Origin: an uncultured Flavobacteriales bacterium
Lineage (GTDB): Bacteria; Bacteroidota; Bacteroidia; Flavobacteriales_D; Parvicellaceae
Direction: 5' to 3'
Assembly: GCA_938084875.1 (NCBI GenBank)
Contig: CALKFX010000014.1
Location: 1-13,499, forward strand
DNA length: 13,499 bases
The translations under genes were made by a program, and so were the position numbers. Below are positions 6,279-12,380 of the stretch, in pieces. The notes under the pieces were generated by a model. The model saw nothing but the letters and a program-made list of their open reading frames with translations. It made no database searches and was not told the origin of the DNA. The stretch's first letter is position 1. The number at the start of each line of letters is the position of its first letter.

Positions 6279-7051
6279 AAAATTTTACATTAATAGCTGG
6301 TCCATGTGCAATTGAAGATGACCATATGGGATTAAAAATTGCTAGTGAAGTAAAAGCAATTTGTGATGAACTGTCTATAGATTACATATTTAAAGCCAGT
6401 TATAAAAAAGCAAATAGGTCTAAAAACAATAGTTTCACAGGAATTGGAGACGACAATGCACTACAAATCATACAATCTATTGGGAGTGAATTAAATGTTA
6501 ATACCATCACTGACGTACACGAAAGTCACGAACCCAAAAAAGTTGCCAAATATGTCAATCATCTACAAATTCCAGCATTTCTTTGCAGACAAACAGATTT
6601 ATTGATAGAAGCTGGTAAAACGGGTCTTCCTGTAAATATTAAAAAGGGTCAATTTATGTCTCATGATTCTATGGGTTTTGCCATAGAAAAAGTACATTCT
6701 ACTGGAAATAAAAATATTTGGCTTTGTGAGAGAGGAAACTGTTTTGGTTACAACGATTTAATAGTAGATGCAACTGCGATAACTAAGCTAAAAAAACATG
6801 GCTTTCCGGTGATTATGGATTGTACGCACGCAGTTCAAAAACCCAACCAAACAAGTGGGATAACTGGAGGAGATTCTTCTTTAATATCCTCTATTGTGTA
6901 TAGTGCAGTTGCCAACGGAGTTGATGGTTTATTTATTGAAACACATCCAGATCCTAAAAGTGCAAAGAGTGATCCTCATACCATGCTAAAACTAGACCTT
7001 TTATTTCCAATTCTAGAAAAAGCTTTAAAAATTAGAAAAGCAATTTTATAG
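6275..7051 (+). CDS. kdsA: Kdo-8-phosphate synthase, metal-dependent class
   Basis: Condenses phosphoenolpyruvate with arabinose-5-P to Kdo-8-P; cytoplasmic. 258 residues. Conserved blocks include FKASYKKANRSKNNSF, ITDVHE, PAFLCRQTDLL, VNIKKGQFMS, ERGNCFGYNDLIVD, DCTHAVQKP and LFIETHPDP. The active site is of the metal-dependent class: Cys11 (GPCAIE), His185, Glu222 and Asp233 fall at exactly the residue numbers of the metal ligands in Aquifex aeolicus KdsA. The E. coli metal-independent enzyme has Asn (GMNVLE) in place of the Cys. The ATG overlaps the preceding stop by four bases (ATGA), which implies coupled translation. The stop TAG at 7049-7051 directly abuts the stop of the convergent lipoprotein gene. 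Confidence 0.97.
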   Translation: MKNFTLIAGPCAIEDDHMGLKIASEVKAICDELSIDYIFKASYKKANRSKNNSFTGIGDDNALQIIQSIGSELNVNTITDVHESHEPKKVAKYVNHLQIPAFLCRQTDLLIEAGKTGLPVNIKKGQFMSHDSMGFAIEKVHSTGNKNIWLCERGNCFGYNDLIVDATAITKLKKHGFPVIMDCTHAVQKPNQTSGITGGDSSLISSIVYSAVANGVDGLFIETHPDPKSAKSDPHTMLKLDLLFPILEKALKIRKAIL

Positions 7052-7927
7052 TTATTTCACTTCAACAACCAAAAACTTACTATTTCTCCAAAAATCATCT
7101 AGATCAATTATTATTAAAGAGTCTATGATTTCATTTGAAGTGGATAATCTATAAGAACTAGTAGGATGTGCAGTCATTAACCTTACTGTCTTATATCCTA
7201 AAGGAATATTTTGAAATTTATATTTTGAAATATAAGTGAAATAATCCGTATTTAAATCCGAATTCAATTTTCTAGTCTTCCCTATTCCAATTAATCCTCC
7301 ACTCTTAGTCAAAACACCATTATCTAAAAGCTCGGATTTGGATCCAATAACATAAGCCACTTCGTTGAGCTTTTGATTTAAATCACTTATTTTTTTATTC
7401 TGAAGGTTGTATTTTTTAAAAATGACCTCAAAAGAAGCATTCATACTGTTTAATTCCTCTTTAAGAAAATAGACTTCCCTATTACTTCTAGCAATTTCTT
7501 CTCTTAAGTCTGTTACTTTAGAGGCAAATTGAGAATTTTTATCTTTTTCCAGTTTTACTGCATTATTTAATGCTATAATCATAGATTCATTTTCCTGTAA
7601 TTTTTTAGAAAGAATTTTAATTGATTTTATTAAATCGGTGGTATCCTTGTTGATAAAATCAGGATTGTTTTTTTTTTTATTAATGATGAGTTCTTGCTTA
7701 TTTATTTCATTTATATTATCCTTTATTTTTTGAATGTAAAGAGCATATAAATTTACTATAGAATCGTCATTTAATTTTTGAAATTCTAATGAGTTAATTG
7801 CTTGATCTTTAGAACTTAGTACGGATTGTAAACTATCAATCCTTCTAGATTCTTCTAAAACTGATTCTGAGTTAGAAACACAAGAGAATATAGTTAGTGA
7901 TAAAAAGAAATATTTAAAATTTTTCAT
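7052..7927 (-). CDS. Coiled-coil lipoprotein, Cbp1-adhesin-like family
   Basis: A 291-residue predicted lipoprotein. The N-terminus (MKNFKYFFLSLTIFSC) is a short signal peptide with a plausible lipobox IFSC and Cys16 as the lipidated residue. Residues about 20-190 are charged and heptad-like, strongly suggesting a coiled coil. The C-terminal domain (about 190-291) contains IGSKSELLDNGVLTKSGG, GIGKTRKLN and a final DFWRNSKFLVVEVK. From memory this end resembles Bacteroidota proteins labelled Cbp1-family collagen-binding adhesins; that name need not describe the function here. Envelope location is inferred. It is last in a three-gene minus-strand unit, 3 bases after bshB1. An 11-base A tract (coding strand) encodes Lys84-Lys86 and part of Asn87. 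Confidence 0.75.
   Translation of the reverse strand: MKNFKYFFLSLTIFSCVSNSESVLEESRRIDSLQSVLSSKDQAINSLEFQKLNDDSIVNLYALYIQKIKDNINEINKQELIINKKKNNPDFINKDTTDLIKSIKILSKKLQENESMIIALNNAVKLEKDKNSQFASKVTDLREEIARSNREVYFLKEELNSMNASFEVIFKKYNLQNKKISDLNQKLNEVAYVIGSKSELLDNGVLTKSGGLIGIGKTRKLNSDLNTDYFTYISKYKFQNIPLGYKTVRLMTAHPTSSYRLSTSNEIIDSLIIIDLDDFWRNSKFLVVEVK
7668..7678 (-). repeat. A11 homopolymer inside the lipoprotein gene
   Basis: Eleven consecutive T on the plus strand (A on the coding strand) lie within codons 84-87 of the coiled-coil lipoprotein. As sequenced the frame is intact. It is the longest mononucleotide run I noticed in a coding region of this window; others reach 8 or 9. A change of one base would end the protein early. 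Confidence 0.9.
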
Positions 7928-7930
7928 GTT

Positions 7931-8644
7931 TTAATATAAATTAAATAAGTTATTGGTACCTGTTGGTCTTTCAGTGGTAAATCCTTCTCCAAAACTTTTA
8001 CCAATAGATCTGCCCATTAAGTTTGCTTTAGAAAAGATAGAATCCATAAATTCTTTACTTGAAATTGGAGTAATAGGTTCCTTACTTTTTGGATCGTAAA
8101 ATTGACTTTCAAAGGCTTTAACAGCTTTAATCTTTTGATCCATTTCCTCTGAAATATCAATTATAAAATCAGGGTCAATCCACTCATCTTGAATATAATG
8201 ATATACATTTTGAGGTCTATGAGGCATCTGGTCTTCACTATCCAGAGAGGTTTCGTACTTTCTTAATCCAGAAATAAAACATGCTTTAGATATTAGCTTA
8301 GATGCAACACCATGCTCTGGATGTCTGTCTTTAACGGCATTACAAAGAACAATTTTTGGCTGATGTTTTCTTATTGCTTTCACTACTTTTTCTAAAGATT
8401 CTTTAGATAAATCAATAAAAGAATCAGACATTTTTAGGTTTTCACGAAACTTTGCACCAATAATTTTCATCGCTTGTTCAGCCTCTAACGCTCTAACTTC
8501 TGGAGTGCCACGAGTTCCCATCTCCCCCATTGTGAGATCAATAATACCAACTGAAAATCCCATATTAATATGCTTGATTAATGTACCTGCTGCACTTAAC
8601 TCAACATCATCAGGATGGGCACCAAAAGCTAAAATATCTACCAT
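7931..8644 (-). CDS. bshB1: Bacillithiol biosynthesis deacetylase BshB1
   Basis: LmbE-type zinc deacetylase that removes the acetyl group from GlcNAc-malate, the second step of bacillithiol synthesis, in the cytoplasm. 237 residues, close to B. subtilis BshB1. The metal site is visible: HPDD at 10-13 (His10, Asp13 ligands; Asp12 the expected general base) and HPEH at 108-111 (His111). Other typical blocks are MGEMGTRGTPEVRALEAEQA, DRHPEHGVASKLI and the C-terminal FGEGF. The start is ATG at 8644, which puts the HPDD motif at the family position; an open frame continues upstream to 8725 but only inside the M28 gene. It sits 4 bases after the M28 stop and 3 before the lipoprotein start. Partners BshA and BshC are not in the window. 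Confidence 0.95.
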   Translation of the reverse strand: MVDILAFGAHPDDVELSAAGTLIKHINMGFSVGIIDLTMGEMGTRGTPEVRALEAEQAMKIIGAKFRENLKMSDSFIDLSKESLEKVVKAIRKHQPKIVLCNAVKDRHPEHGVASKLISKACFISGLRKYETSLDSEDQMPHRPQNVYHYIQDEWIDPDFIIDISEEMDQKIKAVKAFESQFYDPKSKEPITPISSKEFMDSIFSKANLMGRSIGKSFGEGFTTERPTGTNNLFNLY

Positions 8645-8648
8645 TTTA

Positions 8649-10037
8649 TTATTTTTTAATTGATTCACTTTCTGGCAAACCATATTTATCAACCAAATAT
8701 ACAATAGAACTGATTGCCGAAGCACCTAGCTCCAACTCTCTTTTGTGAACGTTTTCAAAGACATCTGCCTTTGAGTGGTGATAATCAAAATATCTTTGTG
8801 AATCTGGTACCAATCCTACCAAACATAATTTTCCGTTTTTCAATGGCCCTATGTCCACACCACTGTAACCTTTATTGAACAAATGTATTTGATAGGGCTC
8901 AAATAGCTTTTTAAAACTTTGAAGATATTCTAATTGTAATTTGGTTCCATCTATACTAAATCCTCTTGGGGTAAACCCTCCTCTATCAGACTCCAATGCG
9001 AATAAGTGTTTTTCTCCTGATTTTCTAACCATTTCTGCATAGTGTTTTCCTCCTCTATTTCCATTTTCTTCGTTCATATACATCACACATCGTAAAGTTC
9101 TTTTTGGTTGAAGTTCTAATTTTTTAAAAGTTTCTAACACCTGAAGACTTTGGACTACTCCAGCTCCATCATCGTGTGCTCCTTCTCCAATATCCCAAGA
9201 ATCTAGGTGTCCACCAACTAAAATAATTTCTTCTGGAAACTCAGTCCCCTTTATTTCTCCAATAACATTGTAAGAAATCACATCGTCATGTTGTTGACAA
9301 GAAAGTTCTATTGTTAGCTCTACAAGCTCACTTTTTTTTAACGCTAAACTTAAATCGTGTGCATCTTTGGTACTAATTGCTGCTGCTGGAATTCTATTAT
9401 TGGAATCTAAATAGGTCATAGATCCTGTATGAGGGTTTTTATCGTACTTAAGGCTCATTGACCTTACAATAACTCCAATGGCTCCAAATTCAGCAGCTCT
9501 AGAAGCTCCTAAGTGTCTTTGGTCTACACAACTTCCGTAAGCATTTCCAGTGCTAATATAAGTAGGATTCATAACTCGATTGAAAAACACAATTTTACCT
9601 TCAATTTCACTTCTTCCAAAATCTTTCAATTGCGCCCAATTAGTAATTTCTATCACTTCCCCTGTTAAAATTCCGTTGGTACCTACAGAACCTCCTAGTG
9701 CAGTACAGTTAAGAAAACTTATTTGACCCTTATTATTTTTCCAATATACTTTTTCTAAGTTTCCTCTTTCCCAGTAAGGTACCATTACTTGCTGTAAATA
9801 AACAGTATCTAAATCGGTATTATTCATAATTATTTCCGCCCATTTTACTGCATTTGCAGCTGAATTACTACCACTTAATCTATGGCCAATATCTTTGCAT
9901 AATGACCTTAGATTCTCATAACATTTCCCATCAGTTAAATTAAAATCATACAATGCTCTAATTTGGACAGAATCATTGGTTTGACACTTTAGATTAAAAG
10001 GTAATAGGAAGAGATAAAAAATAAAAAGTTTTTTCAT
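8649..10037 (-). CDS. Secreted M28-family zinc metallopeptidase with PA domain
   Basis: Predicted exported aminopeptidase or carboxypeptidase-Q-like enzyme, 462 residues. Residues 1-19 form a hydrophobic signal peptide (MKKLFIFYLFLLPFNLKCQ; no good lipobox). A PA-type insert spans roughly 115-250 (GKIVFFNR, GAIGVIVRS). The di-zinc catalytic domain follows: GGHLDSWDIGEGAHDDGAG at 275-293 (His277, Asp279, bridging Asp289), NEENG at 322-326 (catalytic Glu323 and ligand Glu324), Asp351 in ALESDRGG, and YHHSKAD at 419-425 (His420 or His421). The start is ATG at 10037, beginning the signal peptide; an upstream in-frame ATG at 10079 would add 14 charged residues before it. Substrate is unknown. It is the first gene of the unit with bshB1 and the lipoprotein, and divergent from the redoxin. 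Confidence 0.9.
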   Translation of the reverse strand: MKKLFIFYLFLLPFNLKCQTNDSVQIRALYDFNLTDGKCYENLRSLCKDIGHRLSGSNSAANAVKWAEIIMNNTDLDTVYLQQVMVPYWERGNLEKVYWKNNKGQISFLNCTALGGSVGTNGILTGEVIEITNWAQLKDFGRSEIEGKIVFFNRVMNPTYISTGNAYGSCVDQRHLGASRAAEFGAIGVIVRSMSLKYDKNPHTGSMTYLDSNNRIPAAAISTKDAHDLSLALKKSELVELTIELSCQQHDDVISYNVIGEIKGTEFPEEIILVGGHLDSWDIGEGAHDDGAGVVQSLQVLETFKKLELQPKRTLRCVMYMNEENGNRGGKHYAEMVRKSGEKHLFALESDRGGFTPRGFSIDGTKLQLEYLQSFKKLFEPYQIHLFNKGYSGVDIGPLKNGKLCLVGLVPDSQRYFDYHHSKADVFENVHKRELELGASAISSIVYLVDKYGLPESESIKK

Positions 10038-10090
10038 ATGCTTTTTTAGATGTAATAATTTATCTTTAAATAAAATCAAATTTAATTAAA
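10038..10090. promoter_or_regulatory. Divergent promoter gap, M28 peptidase / redoxin
   Basis: This 53-base AT-rich spacer separates two divergent starts and so should hold both promoters. On the plus strand TATCTTTA (10061-10068) matches the Bacteroidota -7 box TAnnTTTG except for the last base, 22 bases before the redoxin ATG. On the minus strand a TTTG occurs within ATTTGATTTT (10073-10082), at a place that could be a -33 element, but its -7 partner is not clear. Confidence 0.3.
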
Positions 10091-10645
10091 ATGGCTAGAA
10101 CTTTAACCAATCAAATTCCACTTGGATTTAAAGCAATTGATTTTAAATTAACAGATGTAGTCACAGATAAAAAAATTAGTCTAAAAGATATTACTAAGAA
10201 AAATGGACTAGTAGTAATGTTTATTTGTAACCACTGTCCATATGTAGTACATGTTATAGATCAAATTGTAGAATTAGCGAATGATTATTTAAAAAAAGAC
10301 ATTGGTTTTGTTGCCATTAGCAGTAACGATATTGTGAATTATCCAGATGATGATCCTAAAAAAATGAAGCTATTTGCAAATGAAAGAAAATTCAAATTCC
10401 CCTATTTATATGACGAATCTCAAGAAGTTGCCAAAGCATACGATGCAGCTTGCACTCCAGATTTTAATGTTTTTAACGAAAAACTAAACTGTGTATACCG
10501 AGGTCAATTAGACGACTCAAGACCTGGGAATGAATCTAAGGTAGATGGTAAAGACTTGAGACTTGCACTAGATTACATGTTAGATTTAAAAGAAATTGAT
10601 TTCATACAAAAACCATCTATTGGCTGCAATATCAAGTGGAAATAA
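10091..10645 (+). CDS. Thioredoxin-fold redoxin (AhpC/TSA-like) with CxxC
   Basis: A 184-residue cytosolic thioredoxin-fold protein. The N-terminal PLGFKAIDFKLTDVV resembles the AhpC/TSA opening. The active-site region is FICNHCPYV with Cys46 and Cys49, a CxxC pair followed by Pro where classical thioredoxin has CGPC. Further fold markers are GFVAISSND, FPYLYDESQEVAKAYDAACTP (with the cis-Pro) and YRGQLDDSRPG. A third cysteine, Cys180, lies in the C-terminal SIGCNIKWK, an ending I associate with this redoxin subfamily. The role is probably thiol-disulfide exchange or peroxide reduction; the substrate is unknown. The ATG has an A-rich upstream region (TTAAAATG). The 3' end overlaps the start region of the cyclo-ligase gene. 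Confidence 0.85.
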   Translation: MARTLTNQIPLGFKAIDFKLTDVVTDKKISLKDITKKNGLVVMFICNHCPYVVHVIDQIVELANDYLKKDIGFVAISSNDIVNYPDDDPKKMKLFANERKFKFPYLYDESQEVAKAYDAACTPDFNVFNEKLNCVYRGQLDDSRPGNESKVDGKDLRLALDYMLDLKEIDFIQKPSIGCNIKWK

Positions 10646-11201
10646 AAATAGGTTACGAAAAAGTGCCCTAACTAAAAGATTAAATCTTAATGAGGAATTT
10701 ATTGAAAGTAGTTCAATTAAAATTTCAAATCATTTATTTAAAAATTTTAGTTTATTAAAAAAAAATGTCCATTTGTTCTATCCTATACTTAGGAATAAAG
10801 AAGTAAACACTTGGCATATTCACAAAGCTATAAATTCCAATTCTGCTATTTTCACATCATTTTATGAAAAATCTAAAGATAAATGGGAATGTATTTCTTT
10901 TAAATCCTCAGTAAAATTCACTATTGGTAAACTAAATATTCCAGAACCAATGGATTACAAAATAGAAACATTGGATAAAATAGAGATCATTTTAGTCCCG
11001 CTTTTGGTCTTTGATAGATTTGGAAATAGAGTTGGCTATGGCAAAGGCATATACGACAAAATATTAAATCAGTTGAATAAAAACTGTTTAAAGATTGGTC
11101 TTTCTTTTTTTGAAGTTTCTAAAGAAAATATACAAGTTGATTTTCATGATCAGAGATTGGACTATTGTCAAACTCCGAATAAACTTTATAAATTTAAATA
11201 A
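10620..11201 (+). CDS. 5-formyltetrahydrofolate cyclo-ligase (MTHFS)
   Basis: ATP-dependent conversion of 5-formyl-THF to 5,10-methenyl-THF, a folate salvage step in the cytoplasm. Family marks are an N-terminal basic LRKSALTKRLNL helix, HLFYPILRNKEVNT, LNIPEP, IILVPLLVFDRFGNRVGYGKGIYDKIL (phosphate-binding GYGKGIYD at 139-146) and a final DQRLDYCQTPNKLY. From this start the length is 193, near the usual 180-200. The start is uncertain: no in-frame ATG or GTG precedes LRK. TTG at 10620 is chosen because it leaves 10 residues before LRK; TTG at 10596 would leave 18. Either way it overlaps the redoxin gene (by 26 or 50 bases), so translation may be coupled to it. The gene also contains an A9 run at 10757-10765. 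Confidence 0.88.
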   Translation: MAAISSGNKNRLRKSALTKRLNLNEEFIESSSIKISNHLFKNFSLLKKNVHLFYPILRNKEVNTWHIHKAINSNSAIFTSFYEKSKDKWECISFKSSVKFTIGKLNIPEPMDYKIETLDKIEIILVPLLVFDRFGNRVGYGKGIYDKILNQLNKNCLKIGLSFFEVSKENIQVDFHDQRLDYCQTPNKLYKFK

Positions 11202-11233
11202 TGTCCTAAAAAATAATTTACTAATTTTACACC

Positions 11234-11259
11234 TGTACAATTGTATATTTTGTACAAAA
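11234..11259. promoter_or_regulatory. Overlapping palindromes before an unknown exported protein
   Basis: Two TGTACA palindromes (11234-11239 and 11251-11256) are 17 bases apart. Extended forms are TACAATTGTA (11236-11245) and TTTTGTACAAAA (11248-11259), the latter running into the ATG at 11259. Upstream, TAATTTTA (11222-11229) resembles the phylum -7 box with the last base changed. This could be an operator or a translational element, but AT-rich DNA yields such palindromes by chance. Confidence 0.3.
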
Positions 11260-11852
11260 TGAAAAAATATTTATACATATTAATATTTATTATAAGCTCT
11301 TTATTTTCAGACTTTTATAGCTTAACATCAAAACCTTTAGTTCAATATAAAACACATCTTGCAATTTCAATAAATCCAAATTGCAATTCTCAATATGTCA
11401 ACTATGCAATTATTACTGAATCTAATGGGAGAATCATAAAAACAAGATTTATTTCAGGAAGTGAATTTATTAGAATCGGGATGGGCAAGCAACCATCTAA
11501 AGCAAATTATACGGGTGAAAATATGTTCAAAAAATTTAAGATTAAAGATTGCTTGTACAAATATGATTCTTCTCAATGTCTAAAAACACCAGATCTTAAA
11601 CTATTTGACCTTTGGGCATTAAGATACAACAGAAACCCATATTGCCCACCAGACTGCACGCCTGCTAAAAATATGCTAGTAGATGGATTTGGACAACATA
11701 AATACAGACCAAGTTGGCCTCAAATCCAAATACTTCAAAATTATGGTATTACCTATATAAATGATTTTTTTTACGGGGAAAACTTATTTCAATTACTTTC
11801 AGATTTTCAAAAACCTGAGTGGAGGACTAAATATCTCAATGCCATAGAATAA
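11259..11852 (+). CDS. Exported protein of unknown function
   Basis: I do not recognise this 197-residue protein. Residues 1-20 (MKKYLYILIFIISSLFSDFY) look like a signal peptide or a single N-terminal membrane anchor. The rest is soluble in character, rich in aromatic residues, with five cysteines at 42, 98, 107, 129 and 133. The last two form a CPPDC motif within NRNPYCPPDCTPAKN. Disulfides in the periplasm or metal binding are both possible. The ATG at 11259 is preferred because it begins the signal peptide; the frame also has a TTG at 11241. It is followed after 34 bases by the DUF4442 gene and preceded by a 57-base gap with palindromes. The codon pattern and base composition look like those of its neighbours, so there is no sign of recent transfer. 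Confidence 0.75.
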   Translation: MKKYLYILIFIISSLFSDFYSLTSKPLVQYKTHLAISINPNCNSQYVNYAIITESNGRIIKTRFISGSEFIRIGMGKQPSKANYTGENMFKKFKIKDCLYKYDSSQCLKTPDLKLFDLWALRYNRNPYCPPDCTPAKNMLVDGFGQHKYRPSWPQIQILQNYGITYINDFFYGENLFQLLSDFQKPEWRTKYLNAIE

Positions 11853-11886
11853 ATTTTTAAAAAAAAAGCCAACCGAAAAATAATTA

Positions 11887-12378
11887 TTGGTACCAGAAAA
11901 AACAAATAGAATAAGAAGGCTTGCTGTAAAATCCTTTTACTTTAGAAGTTATCTTTTTTGGAAGTTACCAATGGGTTTTCTTAGTGGCATGAGAATTAAA
12001 AAACTCAATGAAGATAAATGTATTGTCACCGTTCCGTTCAAATGGATTAATAAAAACCCATTTAAATCTACTTTTTGGGCAGTTTTGGGAATGGCTGGAG
12101 AAATGAGTACTGCTGCTTTGATTTTACAATATACTTACCAACAAAAACCATCATTTTCTACTCTTCCCTTAAAATGTGAAGCAGATTTTATTAAAAAAGC
12201 AGTTGGCATTACGAGTTTTGTTTGTAATGATGGTAAAATGATAAAAGATAAATTAAAGGAAGCAATTAATACAAAAAAACCTGTTGAGATTAAAGTATCT
12301 ACTCAAGGGTTAGATGAAAGCTCAAATTTAATCTGTCAGTTCCACTTTACTTGGTCTGTAAAAGCAAGAGACTATTAG
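11887..12378 (+). CDS. DUF4442 hotdog-fold, thioesterase-like protein
   Basis: A 163-residue protein matching the DUF4442 pattern: FWKLPMGFLSGMRIKKLNEDKCIVTVPFKWINKNPFKSTFWAVLGMAGEMSTAALIL (residues about 24-80), in which the KNPF..S.F.A....AE.STA block is typical. Members are related to PaaI-type acyl-CoA thioesterases by fold; no reaction is established to my knowledge, so a thioester or acyl-binding role is inference. The start is TTG at 11887: an in-frame TAA lies at 11881, and the next ATG (residue 29) would cut into the conserved core. The preceding 34 bases contain only an AT-rich T5A9 tract. It is followed 2 bases later by the phospholipase-like gene, suggesting co-transcription. Confidence 0.82.
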   Translation: MVPEKTNRIRRLAVKSFYFRSYLFWKLPMGFLSGMRIKKLNEDKCIVTVPFKWINKNPFKSTFWAVLGMAGEMSTAALILQYTYQQKPSFSTLPLKCEADFIKKAVGITSFVCNDGKMIKDKLKEAINTKKPVEIKVSTQGLDESSNLICQFHFTWSVKARDY

Positions 12379-12380
12379 AG

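Noticed and set aside
8645..8725. Longer N-terminus for bshB1
   Set aside because: The 27 extra codons lie inside the M28 gene and precede the family's normal start four residues before LAFGAHPDD.
10038..10079. M28 start at the upstream ATG 10079
   Set aside because: It would place 14 charged residues before a clean signal peptide starting at 10037.
10757..10765. A9 run in the cyclo-ligase gene as a slippage switch
   Set aside because: The run is short for an AT-rich genome and the gene is cytosolic housekeeping, so there is no reason to expect phase variation.
11853..11886. Terminator after the unknown exported gene
   Set aside because: Only a T5A9 tract (11855-11868) is present; it can fold on itself but has no GC stem and no terminal T run.
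12351..12380. Longer N-terminus for the phospholipase-like gene
   Set aside because: It overlaps the DUF4442 coding end, uses no ATG, and puts charged residues before the signal peptide at 12381.
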